Below, one piece after another: positions 1 to 10,516 of a DNA stretch of 64,000 nt. The first letter of the stretch is position 1; each line of letters starts with the position of its first letter. The notes below the pieces were generated by a model. That model saw only the letters and a list, made by a program, of their open reading frames with translations, was not told where the DNA came from and made no database searches. The stretch covers positions 372,001 through 436,000 of the forward strand of contig CAJQUW010003080.1 of the NCBI GenBank assembly GCA_907163375.1, given 5' to 3'. The stretch is from Prostheceraeus crozeri (taxonomy: Eukaryota > Platyhelminthes > Polycladida > Euryleptidae). The translations under genes were made by a program, and so were the position numbers.

Positions 1-191
1 TTGAAATCAATGACATTTCAGCCATGTAATTCAGAAGTAATTGCAATTGCTCTACAGTCAGTGCTATATGTGTACCAACTACCGATGCTAACGAAACTTA
101 TTGTCCAAGTAAAAATTAATAACTGGGAGTTATAATATAGGTGTTATAATCTATTTTCACAAGTAACCTGGTAATTGATAGATATATCAAT

Positions 192-334
192 TCTCAACAG
201 ATGTAGCCACCATGAGACATGTTTCGGCCTGTTGTTCCTCATCAATTGTGGGTAGGTTCGAACCACCGACGTTATAGCTAGAGGTTCGTCAAGCATGCCC
301 TCCAACCACAAGGCCACCGAAGCATCTGTTGAGA
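192..334 (-). repeat. tRNA-like SINE unit 1 with decayed hammerhead core
   Basis: Read on the minus strand, this 143-bp unit starts TCTCAACAGATG and ends with its inverse complement CATCTGTTGAGA. It carries a pol III B-box-like GGTTCGAACC (minus strand, about 264-255). Next comes a decayed hammerhead core, TTGATGA at 245-239, then a 13-nt segment with weak stem II pairing, GAAAC at 225-221 and a GTC cleavage-type triplet at 218-216. It aligns without a length change to unit 2 at 486-628, which is inverted with respect to it. Differences are mostly transitions, several of them consistent with CpG decay. Confidence 0.75.
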
Positions 335-485
335 GCGTGAATTAGCCAGGCGCTACTCATTTCAACCTGTAATGAGTCGCGCCTGCGTGAAGCGCCTCAA
401 TGTCCGATGCGACATTAAGTGATTGCAGAATGTAATCCTCCCTCGTGCTTGCGCTAAAGCAGTGTCTTCCTCGCTAATTTCACGC
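335..485. repeat. Structured spacer between the inverted SINE units
   Basis: About 151 bp separate the two inverted 143-bp units. Its ends are themselves inverted repeats (GCGTGAATTAGC near the left end, GCTAATTTCACGC near the right). Inside are two more hairpins: 348-384 with 14-nt arms (AGGCGCTACTCATT and its near-complement, one mismatch), and 399-416 with a perfect AATGTC/GACATT stem. The whole 192-628 block can therefore fold on itself. No coding potential is seen. Confidence 0.7.
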
Positions 486-628
486 TCTCAACAAATGGTT
501 AGGTGGCGTTGGGGTTAGAGGGTATGCCTGCATGTCCTCTAGCTCCAACGTCGCTGGTTCGAACCCATCACCAACTGATGAGGCACAACAGGCCGAAGCG
601 TGTCTCGTGGTTGTTGCATCTGTTGAGA
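486..628 (+). repeat. tRNA-like SINE unit 2 with hammerhead-like core
   Basis: This is a 143-bp unit with terminal TCTCAACAAATG / CATCTGTTGAGA. It has an A-box-like TGGCGTTGGGG at 504-514 and a B box GGTTCGAACCC at 556-566, spaced as in tRNA-derived pol III promoters. A hammerhead-like module follows (568-610). It is the inverted partner of 192-334, and a third, truncated member sits at 35139-35225 on the minus strand. A tRNA-headed SINE is the likely class. Whether this family has a name I cannot tell from the sequence. Confidence 0.75.
568..610 (+). ncRNA. Type I hammerhead-like motif (SINE family, short stem III)
   Basis: The order of elements is that of a type I hammerhead. CTGATGA (575-581) is followed by a 13-nt stem II hairpin (582-594, GGC/GCC plus loop), then GAAG (595-598), a very short stem III, the triplet GTC (602-604), and a 3' stem I strand TCGTGG. 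In this copy the 5' stem I strand has decayed. The copy at 35.2 kb keeps CCACGA there, the exact complement of TCGTGG, and keeps a four-pair stem II. The active ancestor is inferred from three copies; this copy (GAAG, broken stem I) is probably inactive. Confidence 0.55.
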
Positions 629-1184
629 TTTCATTTAGAAACAATCTATGTTGCAGATGGGAAAATATAAATCAGAAAACATCTATTACATAATCCCCCT
701 CGGAAAAGATAGACAAATAAATTATTCTAGAAGCAGAGACATATCAAATTCAAACTTTGAATCAATTCAAATCTTAGCACATGTGTAAATGCAAAAATAA
801 TAAAGTTTCCTAGAATTCACAATTCTCAAGTATATTATCTTCAGCTTGAATCTTGGCAGATAGAATAAGGAGAAGGTGATAACTTAATATCAATGCTAAA
901 AGCGCTGTCTGCTTTCCCGAGAGAAAAACGTACTTAACCTTTAGTAAGTGAAGGAAATGGTGGGAAAATGTGCAGTGTAGCACTTGCAATTACGTGATGA
1001 AAAATGGAGTAAGTTGTGGCTGTAATCAATTGCATTTCATGAGTCTGGATTACTTTGGATCAAAAGTTGAAATACATCTATTTCAAGGCATCAGCCTATC
1101 AAATATGCACTTGGTTTTCCACCGCTAAGATGGCTGCTAGTTAATCGTCGTTCAGATTTGTTGAAAAGAAATGGGTAAAACACA

Positions 1185-1450
1185 AATTGTGCAACTTTGA
1201 ATAGGGAGTTATGTCGATTTTGAGACCTGTAAACTGGACCTGCTGATGATTCCTGATATTGGATGAAATAGCAGCTATTCAGGTCTGTTTCCTCTTTTCA
1301 ACTGAGGATGCAACTCAATATTAACTTATTCTATTTAAATTATGTGTGGAAAATACAGCATTGATTAATTATTACAGAAGCATTTGCCAGTAGTGTGTTT
1401 AAAGTGATGTTTAATGAATGCCCGTCGAAATTGCAAATCACAAAATGTGA
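1185..1450 (+). repeat. Second hammerhead-type repeat, single copy
   Basis: From about TGCAACTTTGAATAGGG at 1190 to CCCGTCGAAATTGC near 1435, this sequence recurs at 26.5-26.96 kb. There it is present once inverted (26540-26700) and once direct (26740-26960). Similarity covers both sides of the hammerhead-like core, so the repeat is longer than the ribozyme itself. There is no protein coding. Its class (SINE-like, retrozyme-like, or part of a longer element) is not clear. Confidence 0.7.
1237..1285 (+). ncRNA. Type I hammerhead ribozyme candidate (well preserved)
   Basis: The stem I strand GACCTG (1237-1242) is perfectly complementary to CAGGTC (1280-1285). The core CTGATGA (1243-1249) is intact. 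Stem II (1250-1264) is a weak TCC/GGA hairpin with a mismatch next to the core. GAAA is at 1265-1268. Stem III is a five-pair hairpin, ATAGC/GCTAT, around one loop base. The residue before the 3' stem I strand is T1279, giving an ATT cleavage triplet, which is allowed by the NUH rule. The copy at 26598-26646 keeps the stem I and III pairings through wobble changes. The weak point is stem II. Confidence 0.6.
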
Positions 1451-4400
1451 TTTTGAATTTTCTTTTAAGACCATTCATTTCTTTCAGATGAAAATTATAT
1501 TGAAGACATTAACAGCAATGCATTAATTGCAAGATTGTCACAATTTGAAGACGTTTGCATATATCTTGCGTTTATATTCTCCAATTTGATTAATGCCTTT
1601 CACTTTTTGTAGAACATTTCTGATTTTGTTGAGTAGCTCGGCGGAAGTTTGTAAAAAATGGGATCAAAAACTAATTATCTCTTTACAGTCAAGTGGAAAT
1701 TTACTCATGATGAAATATTTTTTTTTCGGTTTGATGGAATGACATCTTAATGTATAATTGCATTCCTAACGCTTCTTTAACTCTGCAGTAAACAGAACGA
1801 AATGACATTATTGTTTGTTCTAAATATTTTATATCAAATTGTCTCAAACCGAAATGAGCGATTTGTCTTTCCCTAACATGTAATTGTCTTTATAATCAAA
1901 TATTCTCGAAGAGACAGAGAATTGACCTCATTATCTGTCGAAATGAAATTCAAATCATAAGTGGCAGACAAGAAAGTCTGAATAACAGAAAGTTGCGTGA
2001 ATCAACGTTGTGGTTAGTTATGTGGCATATTGCAGAAATGCAGTCATAAACTTCCCTTGCAATTCGAGCATCAATTTCCAACATGCAAGCATGCATTCGC
2101 TATCAAGGGTTTTTCAAGTCAAGCAAGGGATTTCGCTAACTTCATAAAAATCGACACTACTTGCAGAGAAACAAAAAAATGAACTACTTTTTAAGAAGAG
2201 CAATAAGCTCGATAAGTAATAACGGACATATAACAAAGTAGTGTCTAAACCTAAACATTGGGAGCGAAATTTGTCTTAGACTTTTTACATCTCTCAATCA
2301 GCGAGGTGATGAAAAGATCGGCCTCGTGTGACATACAAAGTACTAGGCTACACCAAACTTGGCGAAATTCCAGAAGTGCATGTATATTCAGGAGTGGCAT
2401 AAATATTTCAATTAAAGAATTCAATTGCCATACATGCATCTTATCACAATCAAAATGTCAACATATAAAGTGAAACTACCCGACTATCAATCAAGACCAA
2501 TCTAATCAACTTTCGGGAAAATGTAGTTCAGGCTTGATCTTAACGATATAGGGACGCAACAGACAAAAGTTTAAGAATTCAGACTCCTACGTACGCATGC
2601 ATGTACTGAAAATTTCTATTTATGTATCTATGCTCATAAAATTTCATGAATTCATCTTCTTTCAAAATGAAAGACTTATATACAAAGGGTAGTAGGGGTT
2701 CCTCATTTCATAATTCGCATCACTGTTCATAAAGCGCGAGCTTAATTATCAAATAAATTATATTTTAATCACTACTAATTCATAATCAGTAGGTCCTCTA
2801 CTAAGACTTAGTTCCGTTCAGCAATCTTTCAGCGAATCATTTTGATCATCGTTGAATCAAATGTCCTATTTTTGTAATCAACAGATGTGTTTATCATTGA
2901 TCGATGATTAAGCAGGTACTTGCAAATATTTTGAAAACAGGAAACGCAATTTTGTTCTTTTACTCTGACTCCTACGTATCCTTTATGAAATCTCTAACAT
3001 GCTACTTCAGTATCTGATTCAAAACAAACACCACGAGATCCATTTACAATAGTCAATTCAGTTGACTAAAATTTCAAATTATCATGCGAGATTTATTATT
3101 TTTTAATAGTGAGAAAGCGGGGGATGCTCAATATGAATATCAGAGCAAGCCTGGCCAGATGAATGAGGAAGTTTTTCCAATAAATATGCCTGTATGAAGC
3201 CTACATACAAAGTACATGCAATCATTTAAGCTACGGATTTAGGTTTGTGCTACAACAAGCGAATAGACAACAATACAAAATTTTCTTATTAAATTGTAAA
3301 TATTGAATGTTAAACCAATAAGACTACTCTCCCCTGCTGTCGTTCACGTGCAAAGTAGTTTCATTACCCATGGAATGCTTCACAGTCACAAGCATTAAAC
3401 AATATCGCTTCTAGAAGGTTTGATAGCCATAAAGACCTACAATAATGTCATCGACTGACTGCTTTAAACTATAAATTTGGCAGTTTACCGACTAATCGCA
3501 AATTATTGCTGCGAAATACACGCGTTCTTGCGAAGTAAAGGCTGGATCTCAGTGAGTTATATACGCTTTACATTGACAAATTTAAGTGCAGTTTCGTGGT
3601 TGAGGTTCCTTCTATACATGTATGTGTTTTCTTAGGATGCACAAGCATGTGTCAAGTAAACGTTCTTCCTCAGAACACATTATCTCAGAACTGCTATTAG
3701 GATTAAAGCTAAAATAGTATAACATTTAGGAAATATACAGATATATAAATATTGAATATAATATGCAAATGTAGAAACATTTGTAAGAGGTTGTATACTG
3801 TATCTTGATGGATAAATAATGCTCCAAACTTGTGAAAAGTAAGCCTAATAACGATTCCGTTTTAGGCATTCAAATGACATGAGCATTAAACGTGTTCATA
3901 CGGTTAAGGATTCCTAAAAATATTAAACATATTACTTTCATAGAGTTTCTAAATAGTAGTGTATCAATATTAGCCATGCGAAAAGATAAGGCCATGGAAA
4001 TCAATATCATTAATTGAAACCTCGAAGTTCCTCCATTTAAGGTTGAAGGAAGAAATTAAAAATGATGAAAATTGCATACAAGTCTTTCGAAATGATAGAA
4101 ATAATTTCTATATATCATAACTAGCACAGCAAGAATGTATACCTAAAAACGTTTAAATACAAAATGGACTCTTGCAATCTGGAATTACTTAATTCAATAA
4201 CAATGATCATGAATTCAGAGATTACAAGTTTCATGCCAGGAGTCAATAAATCCTGAGAGCAATGAGTGATCAGCGTGAAGTCGTTGAATGTAGATGAAAT
4301 ATTTGTGTAAAAAGCATACAAGTAACATGTACATGATAAAAAGTTGAAGAATGCGGTTTAGTGCTCCTGGAACGCACTAATGTGTGGAGTGCGCGTGAGT

Positions 4401-4479
4401 TTTGGAGCATGAATTATCGTGTACATTTACACGGAAATGTTTCTGCGTATCGCTAGTGCACATATGGACATGAATAACC

Positions 4480-5093
4480 CAAAGAATTTAATATTTTGTT
4501 TGTCTGCTTCGGTTTGCTAGAAGTGTGATTAAGACGATATCGCCAGACCATCGAGGAACTTACTGAATGGGCAAAAAAGAATTCCTAATACCTTACAGAG
4601 ATAGGAAAGAATGTCGTGCGTCGCTTGCGGATTAATGTGAGTTCCAGTAAAGTGCTTCGATTGCCACAATGCCTTCAGATTCGAAGAATTATTGCGCACA
4701 AGTTTTCTCCATAACCTTTTTTAAAAACTTATAACTTTTTTTAAAAAAGTACCAGGCGTACGAAAATTAGGTCACTTGATGATTTCACAATCGTCTTCTC
4801 ATCTTACTGCATAGTGCATACAATGAATCGAATGTTAGCTAGAGGATGTGTGTTTTGGTGTGCGCGAACCACGGTGCGAAGTGATATCACAGCAAGCACG
4901 CATCTCTCACTGGCTCTGGTGTCCTCTGCTGACAGCTCATTGTTTGCCATTTCCAATAGTAAGCGATACACGAATTATCCATTCGAGAAGGAGCAATTGT
5001 CTATTTCTGTGATGTGCCATTTCGATATTAAGGCTACATATAACCCTTTCTTTCTAGGAAACCGAAACGCGCACAGATTAATCTAATTCTGTG
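4480..5093 (-). mobile_element. TIR element copy A (8-bp TSD family), 614 bp
   Basis: It begins CAAAGAATTTAAT and ends TCTAATTCTGTG, matching the inverted termini of the copies at 6270 and 47596. Flanking octamers GAATAACC (4472-4479) and GAACATCC (5094-5101) match at six of eight positions, as expected for an old insertion. The interior, read on the minus strand, aligns with copies B and C: a segment near TTCTTCGAATCTGAAGG, then ATCTCTGTAAGGTATTAGG, then TTTGCCCA. No transposase motif is visible. It is probably non-autonomous. Confidence 0.65.
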
Positions 5094-6665
5094 GAACATC
5101 CATTCCCAGAAGATTCACAAGATCAGTTGATTATCAAAATTTGTTAAGGAAAAAGTTAAAAATTGTTAGCATCCTTCGCTAATGTTTATTCGAAATTGAC
5201 TCGCGCTCCTTGCAGATTTTCTACCACGTTTCTACGTCTCTTGCAATATTTAATTCTACAGACTTTCATTGATATCTTAATAAATTTCGCATTCAGATCT
5301 GCAAAAATCCATTTGAATTCAATTATGAAATTCAAAATGACATCATCCATGACTCCTTACACTTGCTCTGTAGAAGCGTCCTTGACCTTAGGATGATCTG
5401 CACTGGAATTGACGGAAACTTTATGACAGAGATTCGATGGTTTATCCCCAATTCACTAATGGATGCTGAGGTGACAACAATTCATAGATAAAGTAATCAA
5501 AAGCATTATCGTTGCTAAAATTCCACTGTTTCAGCCCCTTGCAAGGCAGCAACTCTAGCTGAATTTACCCATCGACAAGATGGACAAACTATTCGTCCGT
5601 AAATTTCAGACCTTTGAAAACTTTGGATCGAGACGGCTGGGAACCTTTCATTTAAGGTCAACTAGTTATTTCTACGACGCGTTTTCCAAGTAAAATGTCA
5701 ACCTCATATTGACGTGGGAAACAGGCTATTTAAGTTGCATCGCAAACAGAGTGTTGTCAGGTGAACACTGAAAGTTAGAATTGTTAAAACAAATCATTAA
5801 ACCGTTGACAATGCCTAAAGCAACGGAGTACATAAAGTTTGAATTATCCTAAGCGAAAGACACTTGTAAGTTTTAACATTCTTCGTGTCAGTCAGTTGTA
5901 GAACGTATGAAGACGTGAGGAATGATGTTCTGTACAGGAATTAGAATGAACGATGATATCAAGTAAAAGGGTATTTCAAAAGTGCAATGTTCATGTGCTG
6001 ATTCTGAAAAACATTTGAAAATGGCACCTGATGCAATATAACACAGTGCGCTATATGCGGATAGTACATTATTCACTTATCCATGCACAAAACGTTTTAT
6101 TTCAATTATTGAGGCGGAATTTGCAGTTTTGACTGATTGAAACAACATCGAAATGTTTTAAAATTTTCGAATTCTTAACACTTCATATCAATAGTACATG
6201 CACCGTATTTTCTCACTCCTCTTGAATTTCAGTCCGATAATTACCAAAAACCGATGTTTTTGGTCTAACCACAGAATTAGACAGGTCGTCTCTTCTTCCG
6301 TTTGACTAGAAGGAAAGCATTGGAATATGTAACGTTAATGAAATGGCACAATCTGCTGACTAAATACCATAGCAATCGAACAATGAGCAGCCAGTTCAAC
6401 ACTAAACACGCCAAATTGTTCAAAGTTTCAGTGACTGTTATCAACCGGATCACACAGCAAAGATACACAGACGATGTCAAGTTCTACAGAGAAGTTTGTG
6501 ATAGTTTTTTCATGCGCCTGCTAACTTTTTTGAAATGGTCGGAGGGCCCAACATTATCGAAAAAGCTTTTGCGCAATGAACTGAATTCTTCGAATCTGAA
6601 GGAGTCGTGGCAATCAGAGCATTTTGAAAGAATTCAGAGCAATCCGCAAGCGACGCACGACTATA

Positions 6666-8298
6666 CGGTCTTGCAAAAGTTCCCGTACACCGAACAAATG
6701 TCAATATTGCAACTGTTCTAGGGTACTAAGCAAGTTCATGTTTGTTTTGCATGAAACTTCACGGAATGACAAATACATCTGTTAATATGTATCACATGCA
6801 AAACGGCCGAGCCCGCAATGACAACAGCTCAAAATGAACAAGACGTGATTTAAGAAGTGCGAGATATCATGACATTGACGAGTTAGTGAAAGAAAGCTGC
6901 TACTGGCGAGAAAAAAATGCTCAAGTCATATTAAGCTATTTCTTATCAAACAATAATATAACATTAATGTAACATTAATAATAACATTGCCTACATGCAA
7001 ATGTACAGTAAAACAGAAACACAATTCACAATTTGAAGTCAATACTTTGCTGCCCCTCCATCTGCCGAGATGACGTTGTCGCATCTTGATCGCATAGAGC
7101 GAATGAGTCTTTGAACTCGGAAATGTGAGATGCCATCCCATTCCTCCATTATGGCAGGTATCAGATCCGCTTGCATCTGTATTCCGCGGCGGACAATCGT
7201 TCTGACAAGTTGATCCCACATCTGCTCGATCGGGTTCAAGTCGGGACTCCTGCTTGGCTACTGCATGTGGGTGTATTCCATGTGCTCTTCATGGAAAGTG
7301 TTGACAAGAGCGCATCGATGTGGAGGGGCGTTGTCGTCCTGCAGCAAAAATCCTGGCCTGATGCTTTCAAGACCGAAGGGAATTGCGACTGTCTGTAAAA
7401 TCTGGTCCCGGTACTGTTTACCATTCTGGGTTCCATCAACAACTGCCAGCGGAGATTTGTGGTTCCAGCTGATACCACCCCACACCATCATCGAACCACC
7501 AGCTCCTCCTGTCTTTCGGTCCATTGAACAGCAGATTTTTCAGACAGTCTTCTTCCTGGTAAACGCCGCACTCGGACCCTACCGTCTGTCCAGCGGACAC
7601 AAAAACGGCTTTCGTCGGTGAAAACAACATGTCTCCATTGATGGGAAGCTGTCCAGGACCGATGTTGACGACACCAAAGTAACCGAGCAGCTTTATGACT
7701 TTCTTGAAGTCGAGGGAACTTCAATGGACGATAGCTGTTGAGTCCCACATTTCGAAGGCGTCGGCAAATGGTCGATTAGGAGGCATTCACACTGTGCTCA
7801 CGGAGTTCGCTTTGCAGTTGAGGCAACGTGACAAAAGGATTGCTCCTGACGGCCACAGTTGCACGCTCCGTGTCGTCCGAGTCCATTGCACGGGGACGGC
7901 CCGACCGTGGTCTGTCTTGAACTCCATTTGTCTCAAGAAATCGCATAACTTGATCTCTGACAGTAGATCTCGCAATGCCAAAGTGTCTGGCTATTTTTCC
8001 GTACGACCATTTCGCGTCTTCTCTTAACGCAACAATTCGCCAGGGCTTTCCCTCGCTAACTCGTGTCGCTGTCATGATAACGATAACAACATAATTGACA
8101 CTCGCACTTCTTAAATCACGTCTTGTTCATTTTGAGCTGTTGTCATTGCGGGCTCGGCCGTTTTGCATGTGATACATATTAACAGATGTATTTGTCATTC
8201 CGTGAAGTTTCATGCAAAACAAACATGAACTTGCTTAGTACCCTAGAACAGTTGCAATATTGACATTTGTTCGGTGTACGGGAACTTTTGCAAGACCG
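6666..8298 (-). mobile_element. Tc1-type transposon, 1633 bp, 198-bp inverted repeats
   Basis: The ends CGGTCTTGCAAAAG lie between TA dinucleotides (6664-6665 and 8299-8300), the canonical Tc1/mariner target duplication. The terminal inverted repeats 6666-6863 and 8101-8298 appear identical over all 198 bases compared by eye. The total length is typical of a full Tc1 element. The transposase runs on the minus strand between the arms. It is inserted in copy B of the 8-bp-TSD element: the flanks rejoin to match copy C (CGACTCCTATCTC region, about 47.97 kb). Confidence 0.93.
7039..8075 (-). pseudogene. Tc1 transposase, decayed
   Basis: It runs from the Met at 8075 to a stop near 7039, about 345 codons, the usual Tc1 length. 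An N-terminal helix-turn-helix region (GKIARHFGIARSTVRD) is followed by a GRPR-type motif (RPRSGRPRAM). The catalytic blocks VVFTDESRF, LLQDDNAPPH and SPDLNPIEQMW are all present. Counting from the second Asp to the Glu gives 35 residues between them if the stop in between is read as a residue, so DD35E rather than the classic DD34E. Breaks: a stop after HSVNAS (about 7776), a frameshift near 7500-7525, and a TAG where the family has Trp before PSRSPDL (about 7255). The copy cannot make transposase, yet its arms are pristine. Confidence 0.92.
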
Positions 8299-8607
8299 TA
8301 TATTTTTCCTATCTCTGTAAGGTATCAAAAATTTCTTTTTGCCCACTTATTAAGTTCCTGCATGTGCCATCTGTTTGAATCAGTTTGCATTTCTAGCAAA
8401 GTGATACGATTAAACAATCTAATTCTGTGGGTCTAACATAATTATCATCATCATTGCATCTATTAGCCTGAGGCGAGAGGCGTTTATTGAATAGGAGCAA
8501 GAATCTCATTCTCTCCCGAATTATTTAATGATAAAATTACATCAAGCAACACATGTTGATATTAATATGTAATTTATGCTCAGAGGTGGGAATGATGCTT
8601 GATGTTT

Positions 8608-8866
8608 GTTTTGTTTCAATTATTACAACGGAATTAATAGTTTTAGCTGATTGAAACAATATCGAAATGTTTGATATTCAAATTCAGAACACTTTATAAC
8701 ATTAGTAAATATACCGCACTTCCTCTGTCAGTTAATTACAAAATACCCATGACAAATGCAAATGCATTTGGTTTGACATGATTGGCATCACAATTGTATG
8801 TAGTGGCCTGAGTCGAGATGCGTTCATTGAATAGGAACAGGAATATCATTCTTTCCGAATTAGTAC
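8608..8866 (+). repeat. Tandem duplication unit 2, with empty insertion site
   Basis: This is the paralogue of 6094-8525 without the insertion. At the position where unit 1 has GGTCTAAC on both sides of the TIR element, this unit has a single GGTTTGAC (8770-8777) followed by ATGATTGGCATC, the counterpart of ATAATTATCATC. It is therefore a natural pre-integration reference for the element. Confidence 0.75.
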
Positions 8867-9865
8867 AATTCCATGACAGCGAATATACACTCGTAGGAGG
8901 CTAATATGGCTGCTAGTGGCGAATTTATTTGAATTATTTGAAGCTGATGATGTGATGCATATGTTTAGATCTTGTGTGAAGTACTCTATCATCCTTGTCA
9001 CAGACATCTGCAGATCATAGATATTGACACATTTCAATAAGTAACCAATAATGGAAGGAAATCGTTGTGAATGATTAATATGCACGTGCAAGCTACCGTA
9101 ATTTTTTGCTATTTATGTGAAATTGTGAAGAATTTCATTAAGTACGATTAAATTTGTTAATGGAGTAATGACTGATAATTTCTGCGCGTGTTGATGGATG
9201 GACAGCAGGTAGCATGTTGGATATATTGAGACTATTCTATTGGGAATGGAAGATTGTGCTTAGACCTATTTTCATGTGCTGTTTTGTGTAAAATATTCGA
9301 TTTTTCACGATTAGTGACGATGACAATCAGTTGGCAGACGAATTCGATCACGTGCACGCAAGCAGACGTTCTTAAAACAGTTGGTCAATACTCACACTGA
9401 CGATGATTCACTTTTAGCTTTATAGATATTTCTCGATTCCGCTTGACGCATGATAATGATGCGCATGCAATGCTTAACCTTCGTCACAAGCGTGTTTCTA
9501 CTGTTGATGCTATAAACTCATCAAATTCTAATCAGAAATCTTTATTCCTTTAGCAGCAATAATTTTAAGCAATTGACCAGGAACGGGATAATTCAGTTTT
9601 CACGTATAGATAGTTATTTTTTGCCCAAACTCCTGGTGGAAGCAAAAGCGAAGATCTTCAAGCATGAAGTTTGTTCTAAACCGCGACAGGCCTTCGATGA
9701 ATATCTTACTACTATGTTTTGCTATTAATTATGGATAAAATGTTGCAGTCAGTATCAGTATGTGAAAAACATGATGCTGAAATTCTTTCCTGAAAAAGTC
9801 AGCCCAAATCTTAAGGTAGCAATGAAGAGATATTACGTCGCACAGTGTAGACTGATGAGAGAGAG

Positions 9866-10080
9866 AAAAAATAAGCTGTCGATGTCACTTAAAGATGACT
9901 TCTGACTTCACTCGTTCTCCTTTTGTACGGCCGACTTGGCATACACTGAAGCAGGTGCGAGTTGGTCTCCAGCATGCCCTTCGTTTCGAATCGTGGGTCA
10001 GGTGCGTGCGGTCGGATAATCAAAGATGTTGATGTCTTTCAATGACTTAATAATTATCATTTATTCTCTTCAGATATTCA
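9866..10080 (+). repeat. tRNA-derived SINE, copy 1
   Basis: It aligns over about 210 bp with 39823-40031. Shared blocks are AATAAGCTGTCGAT, TGACTTCTGACTTCACTCG, TCTCCA, a B-box-like TTTCGAATCG (GATTCGATTC in copy 2), TGCGGTCGG, TGACTTAATA and AGATATTCA. An A-box-like run lies upstream in copy 2 (GTGGTCTAGTGAAG). A tRNA head plus an unrelated body is the SINE plan. The family is not the same as the hammerhead SINE. Confidence 0.65.
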
Positions 10081-10356
10081 AGATCGGAATCTATTCTTGA
10101 AAAGATCCATATTTTGAATACCTGTTTTCTTTACACAAACTATCTTTTTTCCCACGTATTATTATGGGTAATTATGGATTAGGATCATAGACGTTACATG
10201 TACTAATGTGTTTGCTCATACCGCGATTATTAAGTCTTGTCATTACACCTGAAGCCAGTCACAAATGAGAATGAGCATCATGCTTCATAAAGATAGCGTT
10301 CAGTCATGACGCTATCCATATCAATTTCAGTGATGAGGGGTAATATCTGCACTTAC

Positions 10357-10516
10357 TGGGATACTTGTTCCAGCTGCAAGAACGACCAAGGACATGACGA
10401 AGGAATCAACACCAATTAGACAACCAACACGTGCCACCAATGTGACCATGCCGAAGCTTAAACCAGCAATCCAAAATACCGACATAATGAATCCAAAAAC
10501 AACCCAGCATGTTGTT
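10357..10516 (-). CDS. SLC24A-like: NCKX-type Na+/Ca2+,K+ exchanger, alpha-2 start exon
   Basis: This 160-nt internal exon has acceptor AG at 10518-10517 and donor GTAAGT from 10356. One carried-over base completes a Lys codon with the two bases left by the exon ending at 20222. Then 53 codons follow, from TTCWVVFGF to LAAGTSIP. It contains two hydrophobic segments (about residues 4-28 and 38-50). The terminal GVDSFVMSLVVLAAGTSIP matches the opening of the alpha-2 repeat of K+-dependent Na+/Ca2+ exchangers (consensus LAAGTSIPD). That repeat lines the ion pathway in the plasma membrane. Mitochondrial NCLX proteins have GTSIGD here, and NCX proteins usually ALGTSVPD, so NCKX fits best. The next exon, starting with the Asp, is not in the window. 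Confidence 0.87.

Larger units (their letters stand above)
6270..8429 (+). mobile_element. TIR element copy B, with Tc1 nested inside
   Basis: It starts CACAGAATTAGA and ends TCTAATTCTGTG. It is flanked by the perfect 8-bp direct repeat GGTCTAAC (6262-6269 and 8430-8437). The paralogous empty site at 8770-8777 reads GGTTTGAC, which confirms the ends and the octamer. Without the Tc1 insertion (6666-8298) it would be about 525 bp. An 8-bp duplication is typical of hAT, P and some other cut-and-paste superfamilies. The CACAG terminus is not diagnostic and no transposase of its own is seen. Confidence 0.8.
6094..8525 (+). repeat. Tandem duplication unit 1, interrupted by insertions
   Basis: The flanks 6094-6269 and 8438-8525, read as one, align with 8608-8866. 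Shared landmarks are TTTCAATTATT, TGATTGAAACAA, ATCGAAATGTTT, a TTTGGT..AC target site, then GCCTGAG, GAGAGGCGTT and TTGAATAGGA. This unit was about 260 bp before the TIR element 6270-8429 entered it. Divergence between the units looks like roughly 25-30 percent by eye, so the duplication is old. Confidence 0.7.
1..10356. other. Left flank: no exon seen; repeats only
   Basis: This stretch lies downstream of the last exon found of the minus-strand exchanger gene. It is most likely the next intron, because the missing rest of the alpha-2 repeat (a GSNVFDI-like motif is expected) was looked for on the minus strand and not found. It holds the hammerhead SINE pair, the second hammerhead-type repeat, two copies of an 8-bp-TSD TIR element, a nested Tc1 and a SINE, each listed separately. 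Between 1.45 and 4.48 kb, 5.1 and 6.09 kb, and 8.87 and 9.86 kb I see only AT-rich unique-looking sequence. Confidence 0.6.

Noticed and set aside
6302-6721. Open frame of 139 codons
   Set aside because: It runs from one end of the TIR element across its junction with the Tc1 inverted repeat, has no recognisable motif, and is not open in the sister copies at 4480 and 47596.
7171-7621. Plus-strand open frames of 75 and 118 codons
   Set aside because: They are antisense shadows of the Tc1 transposase, which reads on the minus strand with all catalytic motifs.
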